DNA of 64,000 bases from Pleionea sp041589565 (GCA_041589565.1 JBFHVL010000001.1:1-64000); one strand, 5' to 3'. Shown: positions 34,907 through 45,264, counted from the stretch's first letter. Translations and numbers: made by a program. The notes: a model not told the origin generated them from the letters alone.

Positions 34907-35655
34907 TAGATCACCTTCGCTTCATTTTTAAGTTTATCAACCAGTTCTGCTACAGATTCCACCTTAATACCGGCTTCGCGAACCGGTGGTGGCTCAACTT
35001 TCAATGTTTTAACGCGAGGTGTGGTGTCGACAGCCAAGTCAGCAGGAGTCATTTGATCAAGCGGCTTCTTCTTTGCTTTCATGATGTTGGGTAACGATGC
35101 AAAACGAGGCTCGTTCAAGCGTAAATCAGTGGTGACAATAGCAGGTAATTGCAAAGCAACCGTTTCCAAACCACCATCAATTTCGCGAGTAACTTTGACC
35201 ACGCCATCTTCAACATTAACTTCTGACGCAAAAGTGCCTTGAGGCCAGTCCAGCATAGCGGACAACATTTGACCACTTTGGTTATTATCACCGTCAATGG
35301 ATTGTTTACCCATAATCACCATTTCTGGAGATTCTTTGGCGACTAACTCTTTAAGAATTTTTGCCACAGCCAAGGGCTGAACTTCATCATCAGTTTGGAC
35401 CAGTATTGCTCGATCAGCGCCCAGGGCTAGTGCGGTACGTAAGGTTTCCTGACTTTGCTGAGGTCCAATGGAAACCACCACAATTTCAGACGCAACGCCT
35501 TTCTCTTTTAAACGTACTGCCTCTTCTACGGCGATTTCACAGAAGGGGTTCATCGACATTTTTACGTTGGCGGTTTCAACGCCCGAATTATCGGCTTTAA
35601 CGCGAACTTTTACGTTGTAGTCGATAACTCGCTTTATAGCGACCAGAATTTTCAT
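34906..35655 (-). CDS. etfB: Electron transfer flavoprotein beta subunit
   Basis: 249 residues from ATG at 35655, the family length, with AGGA upstream; an earlier ATG at 35748 would add 31 residues not seen in the family and is rejected. MKILVAIKRVIDYN is the classic start, and the AMP-binding region holds IGPQQSQETLRTALALGADRA. Co-transcribed with etfA by an overlap, and divergent from ETF-QO at 35824. Confidence 0.95.
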   Translation of the reverse strand: MKILVAIKRVIDYNVKVRVKADNSGVETANVKMSMNPFCEIAVEEAVRLKEKGVASEIVVVSIGPQQSQETLRTALALGADRAILVQTDDEVQPLAVAKILKELVAKESPEMVIMGKQSIDGDNNQSGQMLSAMLDWPQGTFASEVNVEDGVVKVTREIDGGLETVALQLPAIVTTDLRLNEPRFASLPNIMKAKKKPLDQMTPADLAVDTTPRVKTLKVEPPPVREAGIKVESVAELVDKLKNEAKVI

Positions 35656-35823
35656 GGATTGTCCTGTACTGAGTTGATTATAATAACTAACCGATTCAAT
35701 ATTGCAGTGCAATGAAAAAAATAAGGCAAGATTCTGACGGGATCCCATGCAAAGATCAACCGTTTTGCCGACAAACCCTATTAAAAACCACTATATACCA
35801 CCACTTGGGGAGGACATTATTCA

Positions 35824-37482
35824 ATGAGCGAACGTGAATCTATGGAGTTTGACGTCGTCATCGTAGGCGCAGGACCTGCAGGACTTTCAGCTGCCATTCG
35901 TCTGGCACAAATCAGCCAGGAGGCAGACAACCCCATTTCTATCGTGGTGGTTGAAAAAGGTTCAGAAGTCGGTGCTCATATTCTCTCCGGCGCAGTGTTC
36001 GAGCCAACAGCCTTAAATGAGTTACTACCCAACTGGAAAGACCTTGGTGCTCCACTCAACACAGAGGTTAAAGGTGATGACATCTATTTGATGGGTTCTG
36101 CTGAAAAAGCTCGAAAAATCCCTTCCTTCTTTGTCCCTAAAACCATGCATAACGAGGGTAACTATATTATAAGCCTCGGAAATTTATGCCGCTGGCTTGG
36201 CGAGCAGGCAGAGGCGCTTGGTGTAGAGATTTTCCCTGGGTTTGCGGCAACCGAAATCCTATATCACGAAGATGGCAGTGTAAAAGGCATTGCTACAGGT
36301 GATATGGGTGTCGCGGAAGATGGTTCGCACAAAGACGGTTACATGCCCGGCATGGAATTGCACTCGAAATATACTCTGTTCGCCGAAGGATGCCGTGGCC
36401 ACCTAGGTAAACAATTGATTCAAAAATTCAAGCTGGACGCAGGCAAAGAGCCGCAGCATTATGGCATTGGAATCAAAGAGTTATGGACTATTCCTCAGGA
36501 AAAACATCAACAAGGTTTAGTGGTTCATACTGCAGGATGGCCCCTATCCGAAAGCGGCAGTGCGGGTGGCGGGTTTCTGTACCACATTGAGGACAATCAG
36601 GTTGCAGTAGGGTTAATCACCGATCTGTCCTACAGTAATCCACACGTCAGCCCATTCGATGAGTTTCAACGCTACAAACACCACCCCGTGATTAAACAGT
36701 ACCTCGAAGGCGGCGAGCGAGTTTCCTACGGTGCGCGAGCCATTGTAAAAGGTGGCTTGCAGTCTCAGCCAAAAATGCACTTTCCCGGCGGTCTGTTAAT
36801 TGGTGATGATGCGGGCACCCTCAACTTCGCAAAAATCAAAGGCTCTCATACGGCGATGAAGTCAGGAATGATCGCTGCTGAAGTGGTTGCCGATGCAATC
36901 AAACAGGGTCAAGCCAATACCGATTTACAAGCTTATGGCGACAATTACCGTAAATCATGGGCTTACAAAGAGCTGCACCAACAACGTAATTTTGGTCCGG
37001 CACAGCATAAGTGGGGTAATTTGTTAGGTTCGGCTTATGCGTATATCGATATCAACATTTTCAATGGAAAACTACCCTGGACGCTAAGTGATCCCAACGC
37101 CGATCATGAACAATTAAAGCCTGCGGCAGAGTGTGCACGCATCGATTATCCAAAGCCAGACGGCAAAATTTCCTTCGACAAACTCTCATCGGTATTTATT
37201 TCTAATACCAATCATGAAGAAGACCAGCCTGTGCATTTAAAATTGACCGATACTCAAATTCCGGTCGATCACAATCTGGCGTTATACGATGAACCTGCCC
37301 AACGGTATTGTCCAGCTGGGGTGTACGAGATCATTAGAGACGACGATGGCAGCAATCCCAGACTGCAAATTAACGCTCAAAACTGTGTCCATTGTAAGAC
37401 TTGCGATATCAAAGACCCTAAACAAAACATCACCTGGGTCTGCCCGGAGGGTGCCGGCGGCCCCAATTATCCCAATATGTGA
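35824..37482 (+). CDS. Electron-transferring flavoprotein-ubiquinone oxidoreductase
   Basis: 552 residues. An N-terminal FAD motif GAGPAGLSAAIRLAQ (about 15-29) begins the flavin domain. The C-terminal 4Fe-4S ferredoxin-like segment carries CVHCKTCDIKDP and a final VCPEG cysteine. The enzyme takes electrons from EtfAB and passes them to ubiquinone at the inner membrane. AGGAC stands before the ATG. It is ended by the terminator at 37508-37535. Confidence 0.96.
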   Translation: MSERESMEFDVVIVGAGPAGLSAAIRLAQISQEADNPISIVVVEKGSEVGAHILSGAVFEPTALNELLPNWKDLGAPLNTEVKGDDIYLMGSAEKARKIPSFFVPKTMHNEGNYIISLGNLCRWLGEQAEALGVEIFPGFAATEILYHEDGSVKGIATGDMGVAEDGSHKDGYMPGMELHSKYTLFAEGCRGHLGKQLIQKFKLDAGKEPQHYGIGIKELWTIPQEKHQQGLVVHTAGWPLSESGSAGGGFLYHIEDNQVAVGLITDLSYSNPHVSPFDEFQRYKHHPVIKQYLEGGERVSYGARAIVKGGLQSQPKMHFPGGLLIGDDAGTLNFAKIKGSHTAMKSGMIAAEVVADAIKQGQANTDLQAYGDNYRKSWAYKELHQQRNFGPAQHKWGNLLGSAYAYIDINIFNGKLPWTLSDPNADHEQLKPAAECARIDYPKPDGKISFDKLSSVFISNTNHEEDQPVHLKLTDTQIPVDHNLALYDEPAQRYCPAGVYEIIRDDDGSNPRLQINAQNCVHCKTCDIKDPKQNITWVCPEGAGGPNYPNM

Positions 37483-37507
37483 TATTTGGTTATAAATTAA
37501 CCTATTG

Positions 37508-37535
37508 AAAAAAGGGGGCTTTTGCCCCTTTTTTG
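37508..37535 (+). terminator. Intrinsic terminator of ETF-QO gene
   Basis: AAAAAAGGGG and CCCCTTTTTT form a 10-bp stem with a short loop, with T-run continuing. Confidence 0.85.
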
Positions 37536-37713
37536 TTTGCATACCATTTTTTTATAGTAAATCAGCCTTATTATTCACAAAAAAAGTGTGATAATTTTCA
37601 CAGAATGATAATTCACCTACCTTAAAATGGTGAAGTCGAAAAATAATTAAAAATATCGGCGTCTTACACTTAATTCAAACAACAACGTGTAGTTTAGCGA
37701 GTAGGAAAGACCT

Positions 37714-37956
37714 ATGAATTTACGCTGGTATGTGAACGATCAGGGGAAGCTTTGTGTTGGTAAAAGCACTGCTGAAACGTTAGCTAAGTTTAATATTGAA
37801 ACTACTTTCGAACCAGGCCAGTCATTTGAAGCCCCACTCACTGAAGAGCATGTCCACGCAATTGGCTCCTATCCCGAAGACTGGGCCCATGACACCTTCA
37901 TAACAGAGAAAATTTCTGCGGCTGCGAGAATCATATTTGAAGACAAATTTGCCTAG
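37714..37956 (+). CDS. Hypothetical protein, 80 residues
   Basis: Start ATG with AGGAAAG upstream. Soluble, acidic, with no signal peptide. Begins MNLRWYVNDQGKLCVG; one Cys at 14. No family recognised. It lies 178 bases after the ETF-QO terminator in its own transcription unit. Confidence 0.6.
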   Translation: MNLRWYVNDQGKLCVGKSTAETLAKFNIETTFEPGQSFEAPLTEEHVHAIGSYPEDWAHDTFITEKISAAARIIFEDKFA

Positions 37957-38038
37957 CCGACTTGTGACCGCTATCTCAGTTTCTAATTGAAACTTTAAGT
38001 ACAATCGCATCCATAAAATGTCGAGGGGGCTAAAAATA

Positions 38039-38209
38039 ATGGCGAATAACAACAAACTAACTCAACCAAGCTTACAAACCCAGAAGTCGAAATCCTTGCT
38101 TCCAGAAATTTCAACAAAAGATATTAAAGAGTTTTCTGCAATGATCCAAAACGAACGCTCTTTCTATCAGCGAATGGGTATGCAATTTATATCTGATATG
38201 CTGGTTTAG
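38039..38209 (+). CDS. Hypothetical small protein, 56 residues
   Basis: ATG at 38039 follows a GAGGGGG at about ten bases; an in-frame ATG at 38018 is an alternative. Polar start MANNNKLTQPSLQTQKSK, then a helical part (about 26-56). No family recognised and no signal peptide. Downstream 158 bases to serS hold nothing I can identify. Confidence 0.5.
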   Translation: MANNNKLTQPSLQTQKSKSLLPEISTKDIKEFSAMIQNERSFYQRMGMQFISDMLV

Positions 38210-38367
38210 TAACTCAAACTTTGTGCAGTGGACGCACATTGAGAGCTCCCTACTCTAATCTCCTTATCTAATTACCTTCATTTAACAAAGTCTTACTGCC
38301 TAACCTATATCCAATACGTCGTCCCTGACTTATTAACACCTGGCTTTAATGCCGAATGTTGAGTGAG

Positions 38368-39645
38368 TTAGATAATCGTATCACCACCTAAATAGGGTTG
38401 TAGTATTTCCGGGATCTCAATACGTCCTTCGGCAGTTTGGTAGTTCTCCATTAATGCGACCAATGTTCGACCAACCGCAAGACCCGAGCCGTTAAGGGTG
38501 TGAACTAGCTCAGGTTTACCACCATCGCGGAATCGAGCTTGCAATCGACGTGCTTGAAAATCTTGGAAATTACTACATGAGGATATTTCTCGATAGGCTT
38601 GCTGACCCGGTAGCCACACTTCAATATCGTAGGTTTTCGCCGATCCAAATCCAATATCTCCACTGCACAAAACAACGGTTCTGAAGGGAAGCCCTAGCAG
38701 CTTCAATATGTTTTCTGCGTGACTGGTGAGGTCATCCAGTGCCTGCATTGAGTGTTCTGGATGAACTATTTGCACCAGCTCCACTTTTTCAAACTGATGC
38801 TGGCGAATTAACCCTTTTACATCCTTACCATAGGAACCTGCTTCCGATCGAAAGCAAGGTGTGTGAGCAACATACTTAAGTGGCAATTGCTCCAGGTTCA
38901 CAATTTCATCTCTGACCAGGTTAGTTACAGGAACTTCTGCTGTTGGTATTAAATACAAAGGACGATCGTCTTGTGTACTGCCTTTTACGGCAAACAAGTC
39001 CTCTTCAAACTTGGGCAACTGCCCGGTTCCGGTTAAGCTTTCACGGTTCACCATGTAAGGGACATACACTTCCTGATAACCGTGCTCTTTAGTATGCACA
39101 TCCAGCATAAACTGAATTAATGCCCGGTGGAGTCTAGCAATTCGACTACGCATTACAACAAAGCGGGAGCCTGTTAATTTCGCCGAAGCGGCAAAGTCTA
39201 ACCCTTGCTCTATCTCGCCAAGTGCAACGTGATCTTTAACCTCAAAATCAAAATCCCGTGGTGTTCCCCAACGACGAACTTCCTGATTATCTTTTTCATC
39301 ACTGCCATCAGGTACCGAGTCATCCAGTAAATTGGGCGTCGAATAATGAATATCACTCAGTTTTTCCTGAATCTCACGTAACTGATGCTCAGCATCTTCA
39401 CGTTGTTTTTTCAATGCTGCCACTTCATCAAGTACCGGCTGGGCATCTTCACCTTTGGCCTTTAACTGGCCAATCATTTTAGACTTGGTTTTAGTTTGAT
39501 TCTGCAACTCTTCGGTTTTAACTTGAATCGCTTTGCGCTGTTCTTCCAAGTCGATAATAACTTGCTTGTCCAGAGCAAATCCCCGTCGAGCCAGATTGGC
39601 TGCAACTCGATCCAAATCGTTTCTAAATAATTTGGGGTCTAACAT
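38368..39645 (-). CDS. serS: Seryl-tRNA synthetase
   Basis: 425 residues. The N-terminal coiled-coil arm (about 30-105) binds tRNA-Ser. The class II motifs follow: motif 2 FRSEAGSYGKDVKGL and motif 3 NGSGLAVGRTLVALMENY. It charges tRNA with serine in the cytoplasm. It is 22 bases after crcB on the same strand, in the crcB-serS block. Confidence 0.97.
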   Translation of the reverse strand: MLDPKLFRNDLDRVAANLARRGFALDKQVIIDLEEQRKAIQVKTEELQNQTKTKSKMIGQLKAKGEDAQPVLDEVAALKKQREDAEHQLREIQEKLSDIHYSTPNLLDDSVPDGSDEKDNQEVRRWGTPRDFDFEVKDHVALGEIEQGLDFAASAKLTGSRFVVMRSRIARLHRALIQFMLDVHTKEHGYQEVYVPYMVNRESLTGTGQLPKFEEDLFAVKGSTQDDRPLYLIPTAEVPVTNLVRDEIVNLEQLPLKYVAHTPCFRSEAGSYGKDVKGLIRQHQFEKVELVQIVHPEHSMQALDDLTSHAENILKLLGLPFRTVVLCSGDIGFGSAKTYDIEVWLPGQQAYREISSCSNFQDFQARRLQARFRDGGKPELVHTLNGSGLAVGRTLVALMENYQTAEGRIEIPEILQPYLGGDTII

Positions 39646-39667
39646 AAGAAAACACTTTCCTGAATTT

Positions 39668-40066
39668 TTATGATTGCACTATTCTACCACCGATCCACGC
39701 ACCAAAAAAAACCGCAATCATGCAAATAGTCACATTAAGTGCAATATTTATTGCGGCTTTTACCAATTGCTGTTGCTGGATCAGTTGTAAAGTTTCAATT
39801 GAAAACGTTGAAAAAGTAGTCAACGCCCCTAGCACCCCCACCATAATGGCAGCTTTGAAAACGGGTGACATAGTAACTTGTTGCCAATAAACAAATAAAA
39901 AGCCAGCTAATGCACAGCCGACAACATTAACGATAAAAGTCCCTAAGGGAAAGTCGAGAGGCAACCAGTAAGCTGAGTACTCGCGGACCAGGAATCGCAA
40001 AACGCCGCCCAAGGCGCTACCGAGTGCTACGGCGATAATATAAACCCCAACATTTGAGTCGTTCAT
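39668..40066 (-). CDS. crcB: CrcB/Fluc fluoride exporter
   Basis: 132 residues, four transmembrane helices. Motifs GSALGGVLRF (16-25), GTFIVNVVGC (43-52) and GALTTFSTFSIE (about 79-90) are the Fluc fluoride-channel signatures. It forms a dual-topology dimer that lets F- leave the cell. I see no fluoride riboswitch-like leader upstream: it sits 39 bases after rarA, so it is likely co-transcribed. Confidence 0.92.
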   Translation of the reverse strand: MNDSNVGVYIIAVALGSALGGVLRFLVREYSAYWLPLDFPLGTFIVNVVGCALAGFLFVYWQQVTMSPVFKAAIMVGVLGALTTFSTFSIETLQLIQQQQLVKAAINIALNVTICMIAVFFGAWIGGRIVQS

Positions 40067-40105
40067 ATGCCCTTCTTATTGTGGTCCTGTTTACCTGATG
40101 GCAAA

Positions 40106-41422
40106 TTATTCTGCTGCTTTGTTTAATTCGGCTAATCGCGCTAACTTGTCTTTGATCTGAATTTCAAGACCGCGCTCGACTGGGCGATAAAACTGGATAG
40201 GCGTCATATTATCAGGCCAATAGCTCTGGCCTGCTGAAAAAGCTCCGGGTTCATCATGCGAGTAGCGATATTCGTTGCCATGCCCAAGTTGTTTCATTAA
40301 TTTAGTCGGCGCATTTCTTAAATGAATAGGTACATCGTGCCCGGGATCTTCGGCAACGGTAGCTTTAGCTTCGCCATAAGCCTTGTAGACAGCATTACTT
40401 TTCGCAGCAGAGGCGATAAAACAAATCGCTTGAGCAACTGCTAATTCACCTTCTGGAGAGCCAAGTCGCTCCTGAACCTGCCACGCATCCAAGGCTATAC
40501 TCATTGCTCTAGGATCGGCATTACCTACTTCTTCAGAGGCCATGCGCACTACCCTACGAGCAATGTATAAAGGATCGCATCCACCATCAATCATTCGACA
40601 GAACCAATACAACGCAGCGTCTGGGTCCGAACCGCGAACAGCTTTATGCAATGCCGATATTTGGTCATAAAAAAAATCACCCGATTTATCAAAGCGCCGA
40701 ATTTGCTCTCCGACGACTTCTTTAATATGTCCAATTTCAATTTGAGCATTGGCTTCACCAGTAACGAAGTCTGTCGCAATCTCAAGAAAGTTTAATAAAC
40801 GACGCGAATCACCAGAGCTTGCATTAACTAAAAGCTCTGCTGCTTCATTGGAAATAGTCAGCTGCAGATCACCAAGCCCACGTGTTTTATCGATTAATGC
40901 AAGGTGAAGCAGTTGTTCGAGCTCGTGGTTTTGTAGCACACTCAAACGATACACTCTTGCTCGCGACAAAAGTGCGTTGTTTAGCTCAAAAGACGGATTT
41001 TCGGTGGTTGCTCCTATAAACAAAAATGTACCGTTTTCGACGTAAGGTAAAAAAGCATCCTGTTGAGATTTATTAAACCGATGCACCTCATCAACGAATA
41101 GAATAGTTTTACGACCACTCACTTGCACCTGCTGCGCTTGTTCTACGGCCGCACGTATTTCTTTAACACCACTCATGATGGCAGAAATGGAAATAAAGTG
41201 ACTTTGGGTTTCGTTGGCAACTAATCGCGCTAGAGAGGTTTTACCTACGCCGGGAGGTCCCCACAAAACCATTGAGTGCAGCTGATCATTTTCTATCGCT
41301 TTACGTAATGGTTTACCTGCCCCAAGCAAATGCTCCTGCCCGACATATTCCGATAACCGCGCCGGACGCATTCGATCAGCCAGTGGTCGATAGGGCTGCT
41401 CCACTTCAAATAGATCAGTCAT
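40106..41422 (-). CDS. rarA: Replication-associated recombination protein A
   Basis: 438 residues, MgsA/RarA/WRNIP1 family. Walker A GPPGVGKTSLAR (about 55-66), Walker B LFVDEVHRFN and sensor-1 ATTENPSF form the AAA+ core; the C-terminal half has the clamp-loader-like domain. It acts at stalled replication forks. In the lolA-rarA-crcB-serS block, 14 bases after lolA. Confidence 0.95.
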   Translation of the reverse strand: MTDLFEVEQPYRPLADRMRPARLSEYVGQEHLLGAGKPLRKAIENDQLHSMVLWGPPGVGKTSLARLVANETQSHFISISAIMSGVKEIRAAVEQAQQVQVSGRKTILFVDEVHRFNKSQQDAFLPYVENGTFLFIGATTENPSFELNNALLSRARVYRLSVLQNHELEQLLHLALIDKTRGLGDLQLTISNEAAELLVNASSGDSRRLLNFLEIATDFVTGEANAQIEIGHIKEVVGEQIRRFDKSGDFFYDQISALHKAVRGSDPDAALYWFCRMIDGGCDPLYIARRVVRMASEEVGNADPRAMSIALDAWQVQERLGSPEGELAVAQAICFIASAAKSNAVYKAYGEAKATVAEDPGHDVPIHLRNAPTKLMKQLGHGNEYRYSHDEPGAFSAGQSYWPDNMTPIQFYRPVERGLEIQIKDKLARLAELNKAAE

Positions 41423-41436
41423 GCAGCGTCTCGAAT

Positions 41437-42111
41437 TTACGGAAGGTTAGGGTCTTCAATTACCCGCGAGTCAACCACATCGACTCCGTCTGGGATCTCA
41501 AACTCAAAAGTAGCTGGCTCAATCGGTTGATTAACTTCAACACCGGAAAAATCCACTATAGTTTTCTGGCCTAGCGTGTCCATAAGCAAGATTTCTCTTA
41601 GCAAACCGTCTTTAAACAGAACCATCATTCGCTCAAAAGGATATCCGGCTTCTTTCGGTTTTAGTTCGAAAGTTTTCGACTTGCTCTCACCCGTTTCCAG
41701 TTTATTCACATCAAAACTCTTTCCCAAGGTTTGCGCGTCTGCACCCAATAGAAAAACAGGTGTGTTACCCATAGCTTTATTTAGGTTTTGAATATTAACC
41801 TGATCGAGATCCATATCAAAAGTCCAGAGATATTGGCCATCCGAAACAATTTTTTGTTCAAACGGCGATTGAGTAAACCAGACAAATTTATATGGTTTTT
41901 GTATCACGAACTCACCTTCGGACTGATCTTTAAGATTATCAAACTGATCTTTTATTTTTTGCTTAAAGTTGGCTCGATAATTTTTAATTTTCGTCGTTTC
42001 ATCGACTAGCTCATCGAGAGCATCATTAGAGGCAATCGCAAAAGAATGCGCTGACACTAAAACACATGCCAACAAAACATTTAGAACGATATTTAGCTTT
42101 TTAAACATCAA
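41437..42111 (-). CDS. lolA: Outer-membrane lipoprotein chaperone LolA
   Basis: 224 residues. Signal peptide through about residue 27 (ends near SAHSFAIA). Then the LolA beta-sheet: KNYRANFKQKIKDQ, KPYKFVWFTQSPFEQKIVSDG and DLDQVNIQNL. It shuttles lipoproteins from LolCDE across the periplasm to LolB. It follows ftsK by 24 bases; the ftsK-lolA-rarA-crcB-serS order is conserved. Confidence 0.94.
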   Translation of the reverse strand: MMFKKLNIVLNVLLACVLVSAHSFAIASNDALDELVDETTKIKNYRANFKQKIKDQFDNLKDQSEGEFVIQKPYKFVWFTQSPFEQKIVSDGQYLWTFDMDLDQVNIQNLNKAMGNTPVFLLGADAQTLGKSFDVNKLETGESKSKTFELKPKEAGYPFERMMVLFKDGLLREILLMDTLGQKTIVDFSGVEVNQPIEPATFEFEIPDGVDVVDSRVIEDPNLP

Positions 42112-42135
42112 ATAACCTGCATTTAAAGTAATAAC

Positions 42136-44454
42136 TTAGTTTTTAGGTGGTGGTGGCGCTAACACTTCACGCATGCCATTGGATTGCATTTCGCTCACTA
42201 CACCCGCAGCTTCCATCTCTTCAATCATGCGTGCCGCACGGTTATAACCTATTTTTAATCGGCGCTGAATGCCCGAAATAGACGCTCTGCGACTCTCAGT
42301 AACTATGGCCACAGCCTGATCATAAAGTTCATCACGCTCTGCACTTGCTTCTTCCTCGCTACCTTTAGGGATACCCATCATTTCGGTTTCTGATACACCA
42401 TGAGTTATGGCTTCTTCAAACTCGGGTTCACCTCTCTTTTGCCAGTCTGCAACAACGCGATGCACTTCGTCATCATCAACGAAAGCACCATGCACACGGG
42501 TCGGTATATTTTTCCCGGCAGGCAGGTAAAGCATATCACCCTGCCCTAACAGATGCTCCGCTCCCATTTGATCGAGAATAGTTCGAGAGTCGATTCGTGA
42601 AGAAACTTGAAACGCGATCCGTGAAGGCACGTTAGCTTTAATTAAACCAGTAATTACATCAACCGAAGGACGCTGAGTAGCCAAAATCAAATGAATGCCT
42701 GCTGCACGAGCTTTCTGTGCAATACGGGCAATTAACTCTTCAACTTTTTTTCCAACAATCATCATCATATCGGCTAATTCGTCAATTACGATGACAATTT
42801 GTGGCAATGTTTTAAGCTCTGGCGCTTCGTCACTCATATCGTCGGTATCGGTCCATAAAGGATCGCGAATCGGTTCTCCGGCTTTAATCGCGTCTTTAAT
42901 CTTACGATTAAATCCAGCAAGGTTTCGCACGCCCAGTGCAGCCATTAAGCGATAACGCCGCTCCATTTCTGCAACGCTCCAGCGTAGTGCGTTGGCAGAC
43001 TCTTTTACGTCGGTTACCACAGGCGCTAGCAGATGCGGTATGCCGTCATATACTGACAGCTCAAGCATTTTTGGATCAATCATGATAAACCGGACATCTT
43101 CAGGTGAAGATTTATATAAAATACTGACCAGCATGGCATTTAATCCAACCGACTTTCCCGAACCGGTTGTACCGGCCACAAGCAAGTGAGGCATTTTGGC
43201 TAGATCAATCACCACAGGATTGCCGGATATATCTTTTCCAAGAGCCATACTGAGCTTGGACTTGGAGTTATCAAATTCTCTCGAGCCAACCACTTCTTTT
43301 AGTCGAACTATTTCGCGGTGTTCATTCGGAAGTTCAAGTCCGATGTAAGGTTTACCCGGGATAACATCGACAACCCTTACACTTACCGTAGACAATGCCC
43401 GCGCTAAATCTTTTGAAAGCCCGGTAATTTTGCTGACCTTCACGCCAGGCGCAAGATCTAGTTCATAACGCGTAATCACCGGACCGGGATGAACAGCAAC
43501 AACTTCTGCCTGAATGTTAAAATCGGCTAGTTTCTTTTCTACAAGCCGCGACATGGCTTCCAAAGACTCTTGTGAAATAGGGTGTTTGTGCGGTTTGGGT
43601 TCATCGAGCAAATTCATTGGAGGAAGCTCTCCAACAACGGGCTCATCGAAGAGTTTTTGTTGTTTTTCTTTTACAACCCGTTCGCTTGGCTCAATTTTAT
43701 TGACTACGGGTTCAATGCGTATCGGTTTTCGGGTTTCGCGTTTTTCATTTTCGGCAGCTATCGCAACTTTGCGCGATTCTTTTTTCTCTTCATACTGTTT
43801 TCGTTCATTACGCTTTTCTTTCACTTCACTCCAGCGTTGACCAATCCAATCAAGTCCGCGTAATACACCCGCACCAATTTGATCCATCAGGTGAAACCAC
43901 GATAAACCCGTGAACAAAGTGAAACCGGTAAGAAATAAAGCCAGCAGAATGAGCGTTGTTCCTAATGCATTAAATGCGGCTATCAAGGAATCGCCAATCA
44001 ATTGACCAAATACCCCACCAGAGGTGTAACTGGGTTGAATCAACGGGTCCTCAAAATTCAAACTGGCAATTGCCGTTCCAGCAAGCAGAGTGAGAAAAAA
44101 ACCGATAGAGCGTAAAGCCCAATAACGCCAGTCGTGTTGTACAATTAATTTTCTTTCTCTAAAGATCAGGTAAGCCAAGTAAACGATCATAAAAGGAAAA
44201 ACGTAAGCCAAATATCCAAACAGCTGCAGAAATACATCAGCCAACCAAGCCCCTGCTCTACCTGCCGCGTTCTGAACACGTTCGCCACTGCCCGTAAAGG
44301 TCCAGCCTGGATCTTGATGATGATAGGTGGCTAGCGCTAACAATAGGAATAGCGCTAACGCTCCGAGGCATATCACAACGCCTTCACGCAGTCGCCAACT
44401 TAAGTTTGCAGCAGTATCGGTCATAGCTGTTTGTTCTGAATTATTTTTAGCCAA
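42136..44454 (-). CDS. ftsK: DNA translocase FtsK
   Basis: 772 residues, shorter than E. coli FtsK because the proline/glutamine-rich linker is small, about 210-280 here. Four or five N-terminal membrane helices (about 25-185). The ATPase motor holds Walker A VAGTTGSGKSVGLNAM and Walker B VIVIDELADMM. The C-terminal gamma winged helix (about 700-765) recognises KOPS. It links septation to chromosome segregation at dif. Confidence 0.96.
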   Translation of the reverse strand: MAKNNSEQTAMTDTAANLSWRLREGVVICLGALALFLLLALATYHHQDPGWTFTGSGERVQNAAGRAGAWLADVFLQLFGYLAYVFPFMIVYLAYLIFRERKLIVQHDWRYWALRSIGFFLTLLAGTAIASLNFEDPLIQPSYTSGGVFGQLIGDSLIAAFNALGTTLILLALFLTGFTLFTGLSWFHLMDQIGAGVLRGLDWIGQRWSEVKEKRNERKQYEEKKESRKVAIAAENEKRETRKPIRIEPVVNKIEPSERVVKEKQQKLFDEPVVGELPPMNLLDEPKPHKHPISQESLEAMSRLVEKKLADFNIQAEVVAVHPGPVITRYELDLAPGVKVSKITGLSKDLARALSTVSVRVVDVIPGKPYIGLELPNEHREIVRLKEVVGSREFDNSKSKLSMALGKDISGNPVVIDLAKMPHLLVAGTTGSGKSVGLNAMLVSILYKSSPEDVRFIMIDPKMLELSVYDGIPHLLAPVVTDVKESANALRWSVAEMERRYRLMAALGVRNLAGFNRKIKDAIKAGEPIRDPLWTDTDDMSDEAPELKTLPQIVIVIDELADMMMIVGKKVEELIARIAQKARAAGIHLILATQRPSVDVITGLIKANVPSRIAFQVSSRIDSRTILDQMGAEHLLGQGDMLYLPAGKNIPTRVHGAFVDDDEVHRVVADWQKRGEPEFEEAITHGVSETEMMGIPKGSEEEASAERDELYDQAVAIVTESRRASISGIQRRLKIGYNRAARMIEEMEAAGVVSEMQSNGMREVLAPPPPKN

Positions 44455-44649
44455 TCCTGTAACCTGTAATTATCAGTAAAACCTTGACAAGAATGTGAAT
44501 AGATTATGAACAATTAAGTGCCAAGTGCCTGTCGCTTGTTTAAAACACAATCAAAGCCCCTATGATATCATGGAACGCGAGCTCCTAAAGCACACAAAAG
44601 CATTCTCCATTAATTCGATGAAAGCCACTTCGCAGCCACTCCTGTTGAA

Positions 44650-45126
44650 TTAGGCAATATAAATTTCAGAAGATTCCTTTACTTCTTCCATCACCACATA
44701 GGTTCGGGACTCACTTACTCCCGGTAGAGTCAGCAAGGTTTCTCCCAGCAACGTACGATAAGCTAGCATATTTTCGACACGCGCTTTTACCAGGTAGTCA
44801 AAGTCGCCCGACACCAGATGGCATTCCAGCACTTCATGCAGGTCTTTGACTGCCTGCTTAAACTCGTTGAATACATCCGGGGACGTTTTCTCCAAAGTGA
44901 TTTCGACGAATACCAGCAGCCCGTAACCAAGCTTTTGGGGGTTAACTTTCGCCTGATACCCCAAAATATAGCCTTCGTTCTCAAGTCGTCGTACACGCTC
45001 CAGACAAGGCGTTGCACTCAAGCCAACTCTTTTGGCCAATTCTACATTGGCAATACGCCCGTCTTTTTGAAGCTCTCGTAAGATGGCTTTGTCTATTCTG
45101 TCGAGGATTCGTCCTTTGGATGACAT
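44650..45126 (-). CDS. lrp: Lrp-family regulator
   Basis: 158 residues. An AsnC/Lrp helix-turn-helix (about 8-60) with the typical LDRIDKAILRELQKDGRI start, and a RAM-like C-terminal domain. Leucine-responsive regulator, or an alanine-responsive one: it diverges from ald, and Lrp-type regulators often control alanine dehydrogenase. The two share a 138-base AT-rich region. Confidence 0.92.
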   Translation of the reverse strand: MSSKGRILDRIDKAILRELQKDGRIANVELAKRVGLSATPCLERVRRLENEGYILGYQAKVNPQKLGYGLLVFVEITLEKTSPDVFNEFKQAVKDLHEVLECHLVSGDFDYLVKARVENMLAYRTLLGETLLTLPGVSESRTYVVMEEVKESSEIYIA

Positions 45127-45264
45127 ATTTGCAGTATATTTCTCTATTAATTACTTATTAACAGTCATTTTATCTTCTTGAGTCGCAAAATAAAGTGAAA
45201 TATTTTAATAAAACACGACTATACTTGCGCCAACACAAAACAAGGCCTTTTTCGGAGAAAAACA

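Noticed and set aside
35656..35748. Extended N-terminus of etfB
   Set aside because: EtfB proteins start at MKILVAIKRV; the 31-residue addition lacks family support.
39646..39667. Fluoride riboswitch for crcB
   Set aside because: crcB sits inside a run of co-directional genes with short gaps; no riboswitch-sized leader exists.
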